Positions 1-9,078 of a DNA stretch of 64,000 bases are shown here, in pieces (position 1 is the stretch's first letter; every line of letters starts with the position of its first letter). Source of the stretch: Bacillota bacterium. GTDB taxonomy: Bacteria; Bacillota; UBA5301. The position numbers and the translations under genes are program-made. The notes under the pieces were generated by a model that worked only from the letters and a program-made list of their open reading frames with translations, was not told the DNA's origin and ran no database searches. The stretch covers positions 1 to 64,000 of the forward strand of contig JACDOJ010000001.1 of assembly GCA_017656135.1 (NCBI GenBank). Reading direction: 5' to 3'.

Positions 1-599
1 ACCGGTGAACCTAACTTGGCCAAAACAAGCCCGCCCAGCCAATAGGCCAAATAAGACATAACAGCTGAGCTAAGCAGCATGCCTGCTGGAAAGATCATGC
101 GCAGCAGTTTTCCGTACTCCTCGGGGGAAGGTACTACCCCAGGTGACTGACCCCCCATCTTCTGATAGAAATTCTGGACCATAGAAAAACTCTCGGTGAA
201 AGAGTCGACCATGGTTTCCAAACTGTTGATCCCGGTGATCCACAAAGTCAGGAAAAAGGTGGCCACAGTCACAATCAGCATGACCACAGTCCCGAAAGCC
301 ACAATCCGTACCGGTTTGAAGTTCTGGCGCAGGCCTTCTCCGATGGTGAGCCCTAGGGCACCCATGGAAAGGACCAGAATGACCCCCTGTACCAGATGGG
401 AGACGATGCCGGCCAAAAGGGCAGCGGCAAAAGCCACTCCAATGGCGGTATGCATGCCATGCCGATAGGTAAGAACCAATAACGGCACCGGCACCGCCAC
501 CAATAGTGGCAGAGGCAAGTAGAGGTAAATAGTGGCTATTAAAACTGTAAGAGCAGCTAAAACTGCTCCCTCAGTCAAAGCTCTAGTATCTTTGCTCAT
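1..599 (-). CDS. YybS-family (DUF2232) multi-spanning membrane protein, 3' end outside window
   Basis: Open - frame from ATG at 599 to window edge, reads MSKDTRALTEGAVLAALTVLIATIYLYLPLPLLVAVPVPLLVLTYRHGMHTAIGVAFAAALLAG...; not in ORF track because it runs off the edge; location next to rpsF-ssb-rpsR fits YybS. Confidence 0.75.
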   Translation of the reverse strand, partial: MSKDTRALTEGAVLAALTVLIATIYLYLPLPLLVAVPVPLLVLTYRHGMHTAIGVAFAAALLAGIVSHLVQGVILVLSMGALGLTIGEGLRQNFKPVRIVAFGTVVMLIVTVATFFLTLWITGINSLETMVDSFTESFSMVQNFYQKMGGQSPGVVPSPEEYGKLLRMIFPAGMLLSSAVMSYLAYWLGGLVLAKLGSP

Positions 600-617
600 A
601 CCGCCGGAAAACCCCTT

Positions 618-935
618 TTACATCAGTTTGCCGTGCAGATAGTTGGAGAGGGCCGAAAAGTCGCCGTACCACTGTTCGATTTCATGCCCTTTGGAGATGT
701 TGGCCTTTACCTTATTCTCTATCTTTATATCCAGGCGGGAAAAACTAATGCCCATCCTCTTGCCCAAAAGATAGCAGGCTACCACAATGTTGGCCAAAGA
801 ATCAGTAATCGCTTCCTCATGGTTCTTCAACATTGATTTGAAAAGAGCTGAAACCCCTCCGATTAGCTCCGCCTTGAGCCACTCGATGGTCTTGGCGTTC
901 CGGGCAATGTCAATTAACTCTGAGCGGCTTGCCAT
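618..935 (-). CDS. MazG-like family protein
   Basis: 105 aa; IDIARNAKTIEWLKAELIGGVSALFKSM...ITDSLANIVVACYLLGKRMGISFSRLD pattern typical of small MazG-like proteins. Confidence 0.65.
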   Translation of the reverse strand: MASRSELIDIARNAKTIEWLKAELIGGVSALFKSMLKNHEEAITDSLANIVVACYLLGKRMGISFSRLDIKIENKVKANISKGHEIEQWYGDFSALSNYLHGKLM

Positions 936-1097
936 CGTTAATCCCCTCCTGTGGATAATGCTACTTAGTTCTCCAAGGGCCGAAACATGTCCTCCCAGCT
1001 TGACGGGGACAATTCATGGCAAGAGTGGCGGCGCTAACCAAGGGGCGATAGGGACAGAGCACCGCCAAAAGCGGTGCCCTGAGCTGTGAATTGAGGC

Positions 1098-1328
1098 TTA
1101 GTCGACAGTATAGGGCAAGAGAGCCACCTGACGTGCCCGCTTGATAGCGGTGGTCAATTGACGCTGGTGTCTTGCACAGTTACCGGAGATCCGCCGGGGG
1201 AGGATCTTACCTCGTTCGGTCAGGTAACGGCGCAGTCTGCCGGTATCTTTGTAATCAACCTGCTCTATTTTATCATGGCAGAAGCTACAGACCTTTCTAC
1301 GCTTTCTGCGTCCACGGTCACGAGCCAT
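1098..1328 (-). CDS. rpsR: 30S ribosomal protein S18
   Basis: [64 protein letters not shown]. Confidence 0.97.
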   Translation of the reverse strand: MARDRGRRKRRKVCSFCHDKIEQVDYKDTGRLRRYLTERGKILPRRISGNCARHQRQLTTAIKRARQVALLPYTVD

Positions 1329-1345
1329 TGGTTATTCCTCCTTTT

Positions 1346-1744
1346 CTAGAAAGGTAAATCGTCTTCGGTGGAGCCGCCGAAATCACCGGGCTCCGGGCCT
1401 AACTGCTGATTATCTTTGGGCCAGTCTAAGAACTGGACGGAGTCTGCCACCACTTCCCAGGCCCTTCGGCGGGTACCGTCTTGAGCATCATAGGAACGAA
1501 CCTGCAGACGGCCGTCGACCCCCACCAAGCGGCCTTTGTTCAAGTGGTTGGCGCAGTGCTCAGCTTGGCGCCGCCAGACCACAACATCGATGAAATCAAC
1601 TTCCCTCTCGCCGCTTTGGGATCGGAAGGGCCTCTCTACGGCCAGAGTAAAGTTGGTAACCGGTACCCCGTTTGGGGTATACCTAAGAGCCGGATCAGCA
1701 GTGAGCCTGCCGATCAGGACAACTCTGTTGAGCATCTCCGTCAC
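1346..1744 (-). CDS. ssb: single-stranded DNA-binding protein
   Basis: [37 protein letters not shown]..., acidic C-terminus ending DDLPF. Confidence 0.97.
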   Translation of the reverse strand: MTEMLNRVVLIGRLTADPALRYTPNGVPVTNFTLAVERPFRSQSGEREVDFIDVVVWRRQAEHCANHLNKGRLVGVDGRLQVRSYDAQDGTRRRAWEVVADSVQFLDWPKDNQQLGPEPGDFGGSTEDDLPF

Positions 1745-1761
1745 TCCTTTGCTGGGGGAGA

Positions 1762-2049
1762 TTACTGCTCATCCCTGACTAACAAATGGCGTATGGGCTC
1801 ATCGGTGATCTTCAGGATACGATCCAACTCATTTACGGCCTCAGTGGTCGCGGTGAAGTTCATCACCACATAGTAACCCTCGGTGTTCTTGTCGATTTCA
1901 TAAGCCAAACGACGTTTGCCCCACTTGTCTACGTTGGTCACCTCGCCGCCGGCACCGGTTATAATCTCGGTGTACCTATTCAAAGCAGCGTCGATGGTTT
2001 CCTCGTCCAACTGGGGTCTGAAAACTATCATCAGTTCGTATTTACGCAC
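1762..2049 (-). CDS. rpsF: 30S ribosomal protein S6
   Basis: [30 protein letters not shown]...[23 protein letters not shown]. Confidence 0.97.
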   Translation of the reverse strand: MRKYELMIVFRPQLDEETIDAALNRYTEIITGAGGEVTNVDKWGKRRLAYEIDKNTEGYYVVMNFTATTEAVNELDRILKITDEPIRHLLVRDEQ

Positions 2050-2144
2050 CGGGTCACACCTCCTCCCTATGGACTTATCGGCCCTGCCACATCTGGGCAG
2101 AGCAGGGATGTGGACAATTCGTCCACATGTGCTCTGTTAGTATA

Positions 2145-2345
2145 TCACTTACTGTCTGAATCATCAAGAATTACCTTCTTGACCCGTTTCTCAAATTTGG
2201 TTCTGGGCAGCATCACCGACCGACCGCAGCCCAGACACTTGATCCGGAAATCCATCCCCACCCGGGTCACCTCCCAGCGGTCACTGCCGCAGGGGTGGGG
2301 TTTCTTCATTTGCACCACATCGCCAATGCGGTATTTGCCGGGCAC
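2145..2345 (-). CDS. DUF951 family small protein
   Basis: 66 aa; [54 protein letters not shown]. Confidence 0.9.
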   Translation of the reverse strand: MPGKYRIGDVVQMKKPHPCGSDRWEVTRVGMDFRIKCLGCGRSVMLPRTKFEKRVKKVILDDSDSK

Positions 2346-2357
2346 AGCCTTTCCCCC

Positions 2358-3248
2358 CTACTCTTTGGTTTCTTTGGTTTCCGGTTCAGACCGCAGGTAG
2401 ACGGTACGCTGTGGGAAGGGAATCTCAATGCCGGCGGCATCCAAATGCTCTTTGATCTCTTTCTTTAAGATCCGTTCGGCCATCCACTGCTGCATGGGTG
2501 GGGTTTGAGCCCACACCCGGATATTGACGCTGGAATCAGCTAGCTCCTGGACTCCCAAAACTGTGGGACCTTCTACAAAGAGCCCCTCGTTGGCCTCGGC
2601 GACTTTCTTAATGGCCTCCCCAATGACCTCGATGGCCCGGTCCAGATCGCTGTTGTAACTGATGCCCACATCGAACATGACCCGCATCTTCGGGCCCATG
2701 AAGTTGGTGACTTCGGTGATGTTTCCGTTGGGGATGATGTAAAGCTGGCCGCCCCAATCCCGGAGCTTGGTGGTCCTGATCCCCATTTCCTCAACGATAC
2801 CGCTCCTGCCGGCTATTTCTACATAATCACCGACATTGAACTGGTCTTCAAAGAGAATGAAGAAACCGGTGATGATATCCCGAACCAGGTTCTGGGCGCC
2901 AAAACCTACTGCCAGCCCGCCGATACCGGCTGCCGTCAAGAGAGAGGTCACCGGTAGGCCTAACTGCTGTAAGGCCATGATTCCGCCGATGAAGTAAACC
3001 GAATACTTGACGATGCTCTTGATCAGAGTGGTGATGGTTTTAGTCCGGCCCTCTTTAGACTTGAACCTGGTATTCTCGGCCACCAACCTGTCGATGAGCA
3101 CGTTGGCGAACCTCAGGGCGAACTTAGCTACCACGATAATAAGGATTAAAGAGAGGATCTTGCCGACGGCGGCAAGCAAGTTCTCCGGCGCAAAGAGCGT
3201 GCTAACGAAATCCCCGTAACCCACCACCGCGGAAAACATCAAGTCCAC
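2358..3248 (-). CDS. small-conductance mechanosensitive channel, MscS family
   Basis: LLTAAGIGGLAVGFGAQNLVRDIITGFFILFEDQFNVGDYVEIAGRSGIVEEMGIRTTKLRDWGGQLYIIPNG. Confidence 0.93.
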   Translation of the reverse strand: MDLMFSAVVGYGDFVSTLFAPENLLAAVGKILSLILIIVVAKFALRFANVLIDRLVAENTRFKSKEGRTKTITTLIKSIVKYSVYFIGGIMALQQLGLPVTSLLTAAGIGGLAVGFGAQNLVRDIITGFFILFEDQFNVGDYVEIAGRSGIVEEMGIRTTKLRDWGGQLYIIPNGNITEVTNFMGPKMRVMFDVGISYNSDLDRAIEVIGEAIKKVAEANEGLFVEGPTVLGVQELADSSVNIRVWAQTPPMQQWMAERILKKEIKEHLDAAGIEIPFPQRTVYLRSEPETKETKE

Positions 3249-3268
3249 TTTTCTTCTCCTCCACGAAG

Positions 3269-4126
3269 TTAATTAACCAGCTTAAGGGCCAAGTCAGGAC
3301 GGCCCATGGGAAAGATGTGAGCCCCTTTTGCCCGTGAGCGCAAATGCAAAAGGAGCTCTCTGGCTAAGGCCAGTCCTGCTTCAGCACCCTCTTTTTCCAC
3401 CCGTCTAACTACCTGGTCAGGGATGTTGATGCCAGGGACCTTTTCCGCCAGGTACTTGGCAGAGCGATAGTTCTTCAAGGGGAGAATACCATAGAGAATC
3501 GGCACCTGCAAGTGGGCGGTGGCCTGCTCAAAACGTTCCACCTGTTCTATAGCGAAAATCGGTTGGGTCTGGACGAAATCGGCCCCGGCCTCGATCTTCC
3601 TCTCCAGCCTCGCCACTTCCCTTGCCAAGTCGGAAGCGGTTGGATTGGCCACGGTACCGATGAGAAAATCCGTCGGGGCAGTGAGCTCCTTGCCACTGAC
3701 AGCTCGGCCCTGGTTTAAGGACCTGGCCATTTTGATCAGGCCGGTTGAATCCACATCAAAGACGCCGGTGGAATTAGGGTGATCTCCCCCTTCCGGCGGA
3801 TCACCGGTAAGAGCCAAAATGTTTTTAACCCCTAATGCCGCGGCCCCTAAAAGCTCGGCCTGGAGCCCCAAGAGGTTTCTATCCCGGCAGGTTAGATGAA
3901 ATATTACCTCCAGGCCCCACTTCTCCTGAATCAGGTGGGCCAAGGCTATGGGGCTCATCCGCAGGCTGGCCATGGGGCTGTCGGCGATGTTCACGGCGAC
4001 GAAATCCTCTTTGAGCTTTCCAATCTCCTCCAAAACCCGACTCGGGTCCGCCCCGGCCGGCGGTTCCATCTCCACAGTCAAAACGAACTTGCCTTCAGTT
4101 AAAAATTCACGCAAACTTTTGGTCAT
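3269..4126 (-). CDS. metF: methylenetetrahydrofolate reductase family protein
   Basis: FVLTVEMEPPAGADPSRVLEEIGKLK...NILALTGDPPEGGDHPNSTGVFDVDS; adjacent to metH. Confidence 0.88.
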   Translation of the reverse strand: MTKSLREFLTEGKFVLTVEMEPPAGADPSRVLEEIGKLKEDFVAVNIADSPMASLRMSPIALAHLIQEKWGLEVIFHLTCRDRNLLGLQAELLGAAALGVKNILALTGDPPEGGDHPNSTGVFDVDSTGLIKMARSLNQGRAVSGKELTAPTDFLIGTVANPTASDLAREVARLERKIEAGADFVQTQPIFAIEQVERFEQATAHLQVPILYGILPLKNYRSAKYLAEKVPGINIPDQVVRRVEKEGAEAGLALARELLLHLRSRAKGAHIFPMGRPDLALKLVN

Positions 4127-4129
4127 ACT

Positions 4130-6589
4130 CTAACTTCTCCTGGTTTTGATAAGTTTCTTGGCTTCCTGGACGGCTCCTACTGCATCTTTGGCATAGCCGG
4201 CGGCTCCAATCTTTTCTGCATAGCTCCGGGTGACCACTGCCCCGCCAACCATCACCGGCACCTGGGGCAGAACCTTCTTTAGCTGCTTAACCGTCTCTTC
4301 CATCGCTGGGAGGGTGGTAGTCATCAAGGCGCTGAGGAGGACAATATCCGCCTTATCCTCCTGGGCCCGCTGCACCACAGTCTGCACCGGAACATCCTTA
4401 CCTAAGTCCACCGTTTGGAAACCATGGTTCTCTAAAATCACTTTGACTATGTTTTTGCCAATGTCGTGAATATCCCCTTCCACAGTGGCTAACAGGGCTT
4501 TGCCAAGGTAAGTCTGGTTACTTGAGGCCAGCTCCTCTCTTAAAATGGAGAAGGCCAGCTGAGCAGCTTCCGCCGAGAGCAGCAGGTTAGGGAGGAAGTA
4601 ACGGCCGTCCTCGTACCGCCGGCCCACCTCTTCCAACGCCGGTGTCAGGATTTCCTGAATGATGGTCAGAGGGTGTAAATCAGCCTTGGCGACGAGCTCC
4701 CTGAGGGCAGGCTCCACCTTGTCCCGGTCTCCGGAGACAATAGCTTGGTAAAGTGTTTCCGAACTTGGGGCCCGATCCCGTCCAGTCTGATCTCGTCCCT
4801 CGGAACCCGCCTCAGTATCCCCGTACTGGAAGAGGTAGAACCGGGCTCCTTGGTCTCGTCCTGTCAAGAGGTTGCCGGCGTGGATGGTTTCGATGATGGA
4901 TAATTCAAAGGGGTTCAGGATCCCGGCATCGAGCCCGCTGGCAATGGCCATAGCCAGGAAAGCCCTGTTGATTAACTCCCGTCGGGGAAGTCCGTGGGAG
5001 ATGTTGCTGACCCCTAAAACAGTCGGCACTCCCAGCTCTTCCTTGACCAGCCTAATGGCCTCCAGCGTCTCCCTGGCACCTTCGGGCTCAGCTCCTACCG
5101 TCAGGGTCAGACAGTCGATAATTATGTCACCGGGATCAAGACTGTGACGAATAGCAGCCTCCACAATGGTCTCAGCGGCTTTGAGACGCCCGAGAGCGGT
5201 CTTGGGTATCCCCTCTTCGGTTAAGGTCAAACCAAGAACTGCCGCTCCGTGTTCTTTCGCGATGGGCAGAACCTGATCTAAGCTCGCCTTTTTGGCTGAA
5301 ACCGAGTTCAACAGGGCCTTCCCCTGATAGACCGCAGCTCCCGCCGCCAAGACCTCAGGGGTGGCGCTGTCCAAAACCAACGGCAGCTGGCTGGCCCGGG
5401 CCACAACCTTCACCGCCTGTTCCATGCTCTGAACCTGGTTAATCCCTGCTACCCCCACATTGACATCTAACAGCTCCGCACCGGCTCTGGTCTGCTCCCT
5501 GGCCTCTGAGGCTACCGCTTTGAAAGACCCGGAAGCTATATCGGCCGCTAGTTTCTTGCGGCCGGTGGGGTTGATCCGCTCCCCGATCAAACGCACCGGC
5601 TGACCGGAGCCGATCACCGTGTGGCTAGTTCTGGAGGCCAGGAAAAGCCGGCCTTTCGGCCTTGGACTCAAGTTTGGTCTTTGTCCACCTAGGAAAGCTA
5701 TGCGGCTAATGTGCTCTGAAGTGGTGCCGCAGCAACCGCCAATGACCGCCGCTCCGGCCCTGACCAACTCCGCCATCCCCTGGGCGAACTCAGCCGCTCC
5801 TTCAGGAAAGACGGTTTGGGTTCCTTCCAGTCTGGGCAAACCGGCGTTAGGCTCAGCCAGCACCGGGACCAAGCCCAGAACAGCCATTTTGGAGATAACG
5901 GGCCGCATTTCACGGGGACCTAAAGAGCAGTTGGCGCCGACCACTTTGGCTCCGGCGGCAGCCAAGCTGATCACTGCCGCCTCAGGAGTGGCCCCGGTGA
6001 GGGTTTTGCCCGATTCCTCAAAAGTGACGCTGGCGAAGACCGGAACTCCCAGTCTCTTAGCGGCCAGAACCGCCTGCCGGGCCTCGGCCAGGTCGCTCAT
6101 GGTCTGGACTAAAATTAGATCCGCCCCGGCCTCCACCAGAGCCTGGGCTTGTTCGGAAAAAGCAGCATAAGCCTCGCTGATACTTAGGGGGCCGTAGGGT
6201 TCCAGCAGTTCCCCTAAGGGGCCAATCACCCCGGCAACCCAGGCTCTTTTGCCAGAGTCGGCTATCGCCTGGCGGGCCAACTCCACACCCCGCCGGTTGA
6301 AGGCCGCCACTTGATCTGCCAAACCAAATTGGCCCAGTTTCTTGCGGTTGGCCCCAAAGGTGTTGGTTTCAATGACCTGGGCCCCGGCCTCTAGGTAGCT
6401 TCGGTGCACCGAAACCACTTTCTCCGGCTGTTCAAGGTTCCAGGTCTCTGGCAAAACGCCGGGGGGCAGCCCCAAAGACTGGAGGCTGGTCCCCATGGCT
6501 CCGTCCAAGACGATGACTCTTTTTCCCAAAAACGACTCCAAGCTCTGGTTAATCACCTTCAACCTCCCCACGCCTGTAGAGGCAATCAC
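4130..6589 (-). CDS. metH: B12-dependent methionine synthase core (homocysteine-, pterin- and cobalamin-binding modules; no reactivation domain)
   Basis: VLDGAMGTSLQSLG..., VIGGCCGTTSEHI, RINPTGRKKL, cobalamin motif GDIHDIGKNIVKVILENHGFQTVDLG; 819 aa. Confidence 0.93.
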   Translation of the reverse strand: MIASTGVGRLKVINQSLESFLGKRVIVLDGAMGTSLQSLGLPPGVLPETWNLEQPEKVVSVHRSYLEAGAQVIETNTFGANRKKLGQFGLADQVAAFNRRGVELARQAIADSGKRAWVAGVIGPLGELLEPYGPLSISEAYAAFSEQAQALVEAGADLILVQTMSDLAEARQAVLAAKRLGVPVFASVTFEESGKTLTGATPEAAVISLAAAGAKVVGANCSLGPREMRPVISKMAVLGLVPVLAEPNAGLPRLEGTQTVFPEGAAEFAQGMAELVRAGAAVIGGCCGTTSEHISRIAFLGGQRPNLSPRPKGRLFLASRTSHTVIGSGQPVRLIGERINPTGRKKLAADIASGSFKAVASEAREQTRAGAELLDVNVGVAGINQVQSMEQAVKVVARASQLPLVLDSATPEVLAAGAAVYQGKALLNSVSAKKASLDQVLPIAKEHGAAVLGLTLTEEGIPKTALGRLKAAETIVEAAIRHSLDPGDIIIDCLTLTVGAEPEGARETLEAIRLVKEELGVPTVLGVSNISHGLPRRELINRAFLAMAIASGLDAGILNPFELSIIETIHAGNLLTGRDQGARFYLFQYGDTEAGSEGRDQTGRDRAPSSETLYQAIVSGDRDKVEPALRELVAKADLHPLTIIQEILTPALEEVGRRYEDGRYFLPNLLLSAEAAQLAFSILREELASSNQTYLGKALLATVEGDIHDIGKNIVKVILENHGFQTVDLGKDVPVQTVVQRAQEDKADIVLLSALMTTTLPAMEETVKQLKKVLPQVPVMVGGAVVTRSYAEKIGAAGYAKDAVGAVQEAKKLIKTRRS

Positions 6590-7259
6590 TCAAATCACAC
6601 CCGGTACAACCTGAAGGCTCATCTTCACCGACCCCGCCGGCCTCACCTGGCCGGATGCCGATTAAGGCCGTAATAGATTTGCGGGGGATAAGCAGACCGG
6701 AGTCGGTCAGCTTCACCCCAATCTCGGCGGCCTTGGTCAAAGGATACAACTGGAACTGATCTTCCAAGGGCCAGTCGCCGTAGCCTGGACTGATCCGCTC
6801 CAGAGCTAAAAGCCCCTCCCTGCGGACCTGCTCTCTAAGTCTCTTATTCACCTCTGCGGCCAGAGACTCCACAGCCGAGGAGCCCAGACTGTCTAAGACC
6901 GCCCCTTTGGTATACTCGCCGGAAGCAAAAAAGGCCACCACTTCTTTTTCCAACTCTTCTCCGATGGTGACCGAAAAAAGATAGGCCTGGCAAAGCGGAC
7001 CCAAGCGGGAAAGGGTGCGGGGGCCGGCCAGACACAAAGACTCTACTCGCAGGCTCTCGCCCTCGCGCTGAACCGGGTAGAGCATACCTATTCCTCGAGG
7101 CTGGGCCAACTCCTCGGCAAGCTGGCTCAGCTCCCTGATGAGCTCTTGAATTCGCGGGGTCAACCCACCCCTGCCTTTATAACCCAGGTAGCGCAGGGCT
7201 TCGTCCTGATCGATCCGGACCTTTAAATCAGTCCACTCGCCGTTTAACGCGGTTAGCAT
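6549..7259 (-). CDS. separately encoded methionine synthase (MetH) activation-domain protein
   Basis: RISPGYGDWPLEDQFQLYPLTKAAEIGVKLTDSGLLIPRKSITALIGI; C-terminal Cys cluster CTGCDLSDCLYRR; overlaps metH. Confidence 0.8.
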   Translation of the reverse strand: MLTALNGEWTDLKVRIDQDEALRYLGYKGRGGLTPRIQELIRELSQLAEELAQPRGIGMLYPVQREGESLRVESLCLAGPRTLSRLGPLCQAYLFSVTIGEELEKEVVAFFASGEYTKGAVLDSLGSSAVESLAAEVNKRLREQVRREGLLALERISPGYGDWPLEDQFQLYPLTKAAEIGVKLTDSGLLIPRKSITALIGIRPGEAGGVGEDEPSGCTGCDLSDCLYRRGEVEGD

Positions 7260-8070
7260 TCCACTCCTCCCGGCCGTATTTCTCCTGTATCAAAACTTGA
7301 GCTAGCTTTTCTTCCTCAGCAGTCAGAACCGAAGGCACCAAGGTGATGCCCAAAGTCTTCTCCCAACCAACGCTCAAAGCGGCCGCCACCTCCGAGAACT
7401 CCACTCTCCGTCCCAGCACGCCCTCGAGATCAGCAACACTCTCGGTAAGGAGCTGGATCAAGCGGGATGCGGCAGCCTGGTCGCCGGACAAGAGGTAAGC
7501 CAGTCTCTCAGGATCAAAGCGAAGCAAGATTGAGCCGTGCTGAAGGACGACCCCCTCCTGGCGGACCTGGGCGCTGCCCACCAGTTTCCTGCCATCAACT
7601 GCGATCTCATACCAGCTGGCGGCGTCGAAACAGGCAGCGGAAGCAGGGCCGGACCCTTTTTTCCCAGGGACCATCTTGGCCGGGACCCCCAGATCCTGCA
7701 GGCCCCGTAGGATGCCTTCGCTTAAAAATCGGTAGGATTCGGTCACTCCTTTAGGTAGGTGCTCGCCCGGGACGACCAGGGAGTAGGTGACCTCGTGCTC
7801 ATGGAGGACTGCCCGACCCCCGGTAGGCCGACGCACGTAATCGACCCCCAGCTCCAGGCAGGCCTCCAGGTTAACAGCTTTCCTCGTATCCTGAAAGTAC
7901 CCTAGGGAAACACAAGGAGGTGACCAACCGTAAAACCTGACAACCGGCTGAGAACGCCCGGCAGCCACCTGCCGGAGCAGGGCCTCATCGATGGCCATGT
8001 TCTGGGCTCCGGTGCGGTATCCAGTATTTAGTAATCTCCACTGGCCGACCACTCTCATCCGCCTTCCCAT
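7228..8070 (-). CDS. lipoate/octanoate protein ligase-fold transferase, LipM-like
   Basis: WRLLNTGYRTGAQNMAIDEALL, RRPTGGRAVLHEHEVTYSLV, AACFDAASWYEIAVDGRKLVGSAQ with a Cys at the LipM-type position. Confidence 0.85.
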   Translation of the reverse strand: MGRRMRVVGQWRLLNTGYRTGAQNMAIDEALLRQVAAGRSQPVVRFYGWSPPCVSLGYFQDTRKAVNLEACLELGVDYVRRPTGGRAVLHEHEVTYSLVVPGEHLPKGVTESYRFLSEGILRGLQDLGVPAKMVPGKKGSGPASAACFDAASWYEIAVDGRKLVGSAQVRQEGVVLQHGSILLRFDPERLAYLLSGDQAAASRLIQLLTESVADLEGVLGRRVEFSEVAAALSVGWEKTLGITLVPSVLTAEEEKLAQVLIQEKYGREEWNANRVKRRVD

Positions 8071-8091
8071 TCCATTATCACCAATTATACA

Positions 8092-9078
8092 CTACTTGCC
8101 CAGCTCTGCAAGGGCTTGACTAATTTCTCCTGCCGAAAGGGGCCGGGGGTAGTTGTAGGGAACCTCGCCCGGCCGTTCGTTGTAGTAGGGACGGTTGCAA
8201 CCCGGACAGCCGCTGGTTTGGAAGGCAGCCCCGTCACTTAGGAGCTCGAACAGTTCTGTTTTGGGATATCCAAAGCTTGTGATCCTACCGGCGCTGTCAA
8301 ACATGAGGTCCACCTCCCTACCCTGGGCCAGCAAATAGCGGAGGGCTTGGAGCCTCCGATAGCTGGCCCGGCTGGGAGGGGAGTACTTAGCCAGCCGGGT
8401 GCCTAAGACAGGGGTCAAAGCGAAAAGGGCGGTGGTGATGCCCTCCTGGGCCAGGGTTTGGATCAACCTGGCCGCTTCTTCCTCGCTCTCCCCCAAACCA
8501 ATGATCAGGTGGGTGGAGATCCGCCCCGGAAAGGCCTTGGCCGTCTCCACCAGAGTGGAGTAGACTGCGGAGAAACTGCCCCCTTTGATGCGCTGAAAAA
8601 GCTCTCCGGTAGCGACATCCAGAGGGATCCCCAACCGATCGATACCGGCTGCCAAAAGGCTCTCAGCTTGCCGGATATTCACCGGACGACAGGAAGCGCT
8701 GATCGGAATGTCTTTGAGGTAGGGAAGGCTCTTCAAGTAGCGAACGGCCGAAATCAGTTTCTGGCTCCAGTCCGGTTCCAGTATGGTCTGGATGCAGATT
8801 CGCTTGATCTCAGCCAGGGGTTTCCCCAGGCCACCAGGGGGAAAAAGCTCCTCTAATTCATAGAGTGGCCAGCTCACCCTGGAGAGCCACTTCTTGTCTC
8901 CTTGGAAAGAGCGGGCCTGGGGGCAAAAGCCGCAGTCGCCCCGGCATTCCCCGTGGGCCAAAAGGTAGATGGTGGTCGGTTTCTCCTGAAGCCGGATCTG
9001 CTTTTTTCCCAGGACTGCAGCTGAACCGGTGCTGACTCTAATCTGCATCCAAACCACCCCAAAAACTGCAGCACTCAA
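8092..9078 (-). CDS. radical SAM protein, candidate half of two-component lipoyl synthase (LipS1/LipS2 type); more likely start at ATG 9048
   Basis: CX3CX2C motif CRGDCGFC; C-terminal CPGCNRPYYNERPGEVPYNYPRPL; lies between gcv genes and a LipM-like gene. Confidence 0.75.
   Translation of the reverse strand: MSAAVFGVVWMQIRVSTGSAAVLGKKQIRLQEKPTTIYLLAHGECRGDCGFCPQARSFQGDKKWLSRVSWPLYELEELFPPGGLGKPLAEIKRICIQTILEPDWSQKLISAVRYLKSLPYLKDIPISASCRPVNIRQAESLLAAGIDRLGIPLDVATGELFQRIKGGSFSAVYSTLVETAKAFPGRISTHLIIGLGESEEEAARLIQTLAQEGITTALFALTPVLGTRLAKYSPPSRASYRRLQALRYLLAQGREVDLMFDSAGRITSFGYPKTELFELLSDGAAFQTSGCPGCNRPYYNERPGEVPYNYPRPLSAGEISQALAELGK

Noticed and set aside
1056-1080. GCACCGC-CAAAA-GCGGTGC hairpin downstream of rpsR as a terminator
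   Set aside because: Good stem, but no U tract on the relevant strand; function not supported
1786-2400. 204-aa + ORF antisense to rpsF and DUF951
   Set aside because: Antisense shadow of well-supported genes; no recognisable domain
5619-6170. 183-aa + ORF antisense to metH
   Set aside because: Antisense shadow in GC-rich coding sequence; low-complexity Ala/Pro/Ser composition
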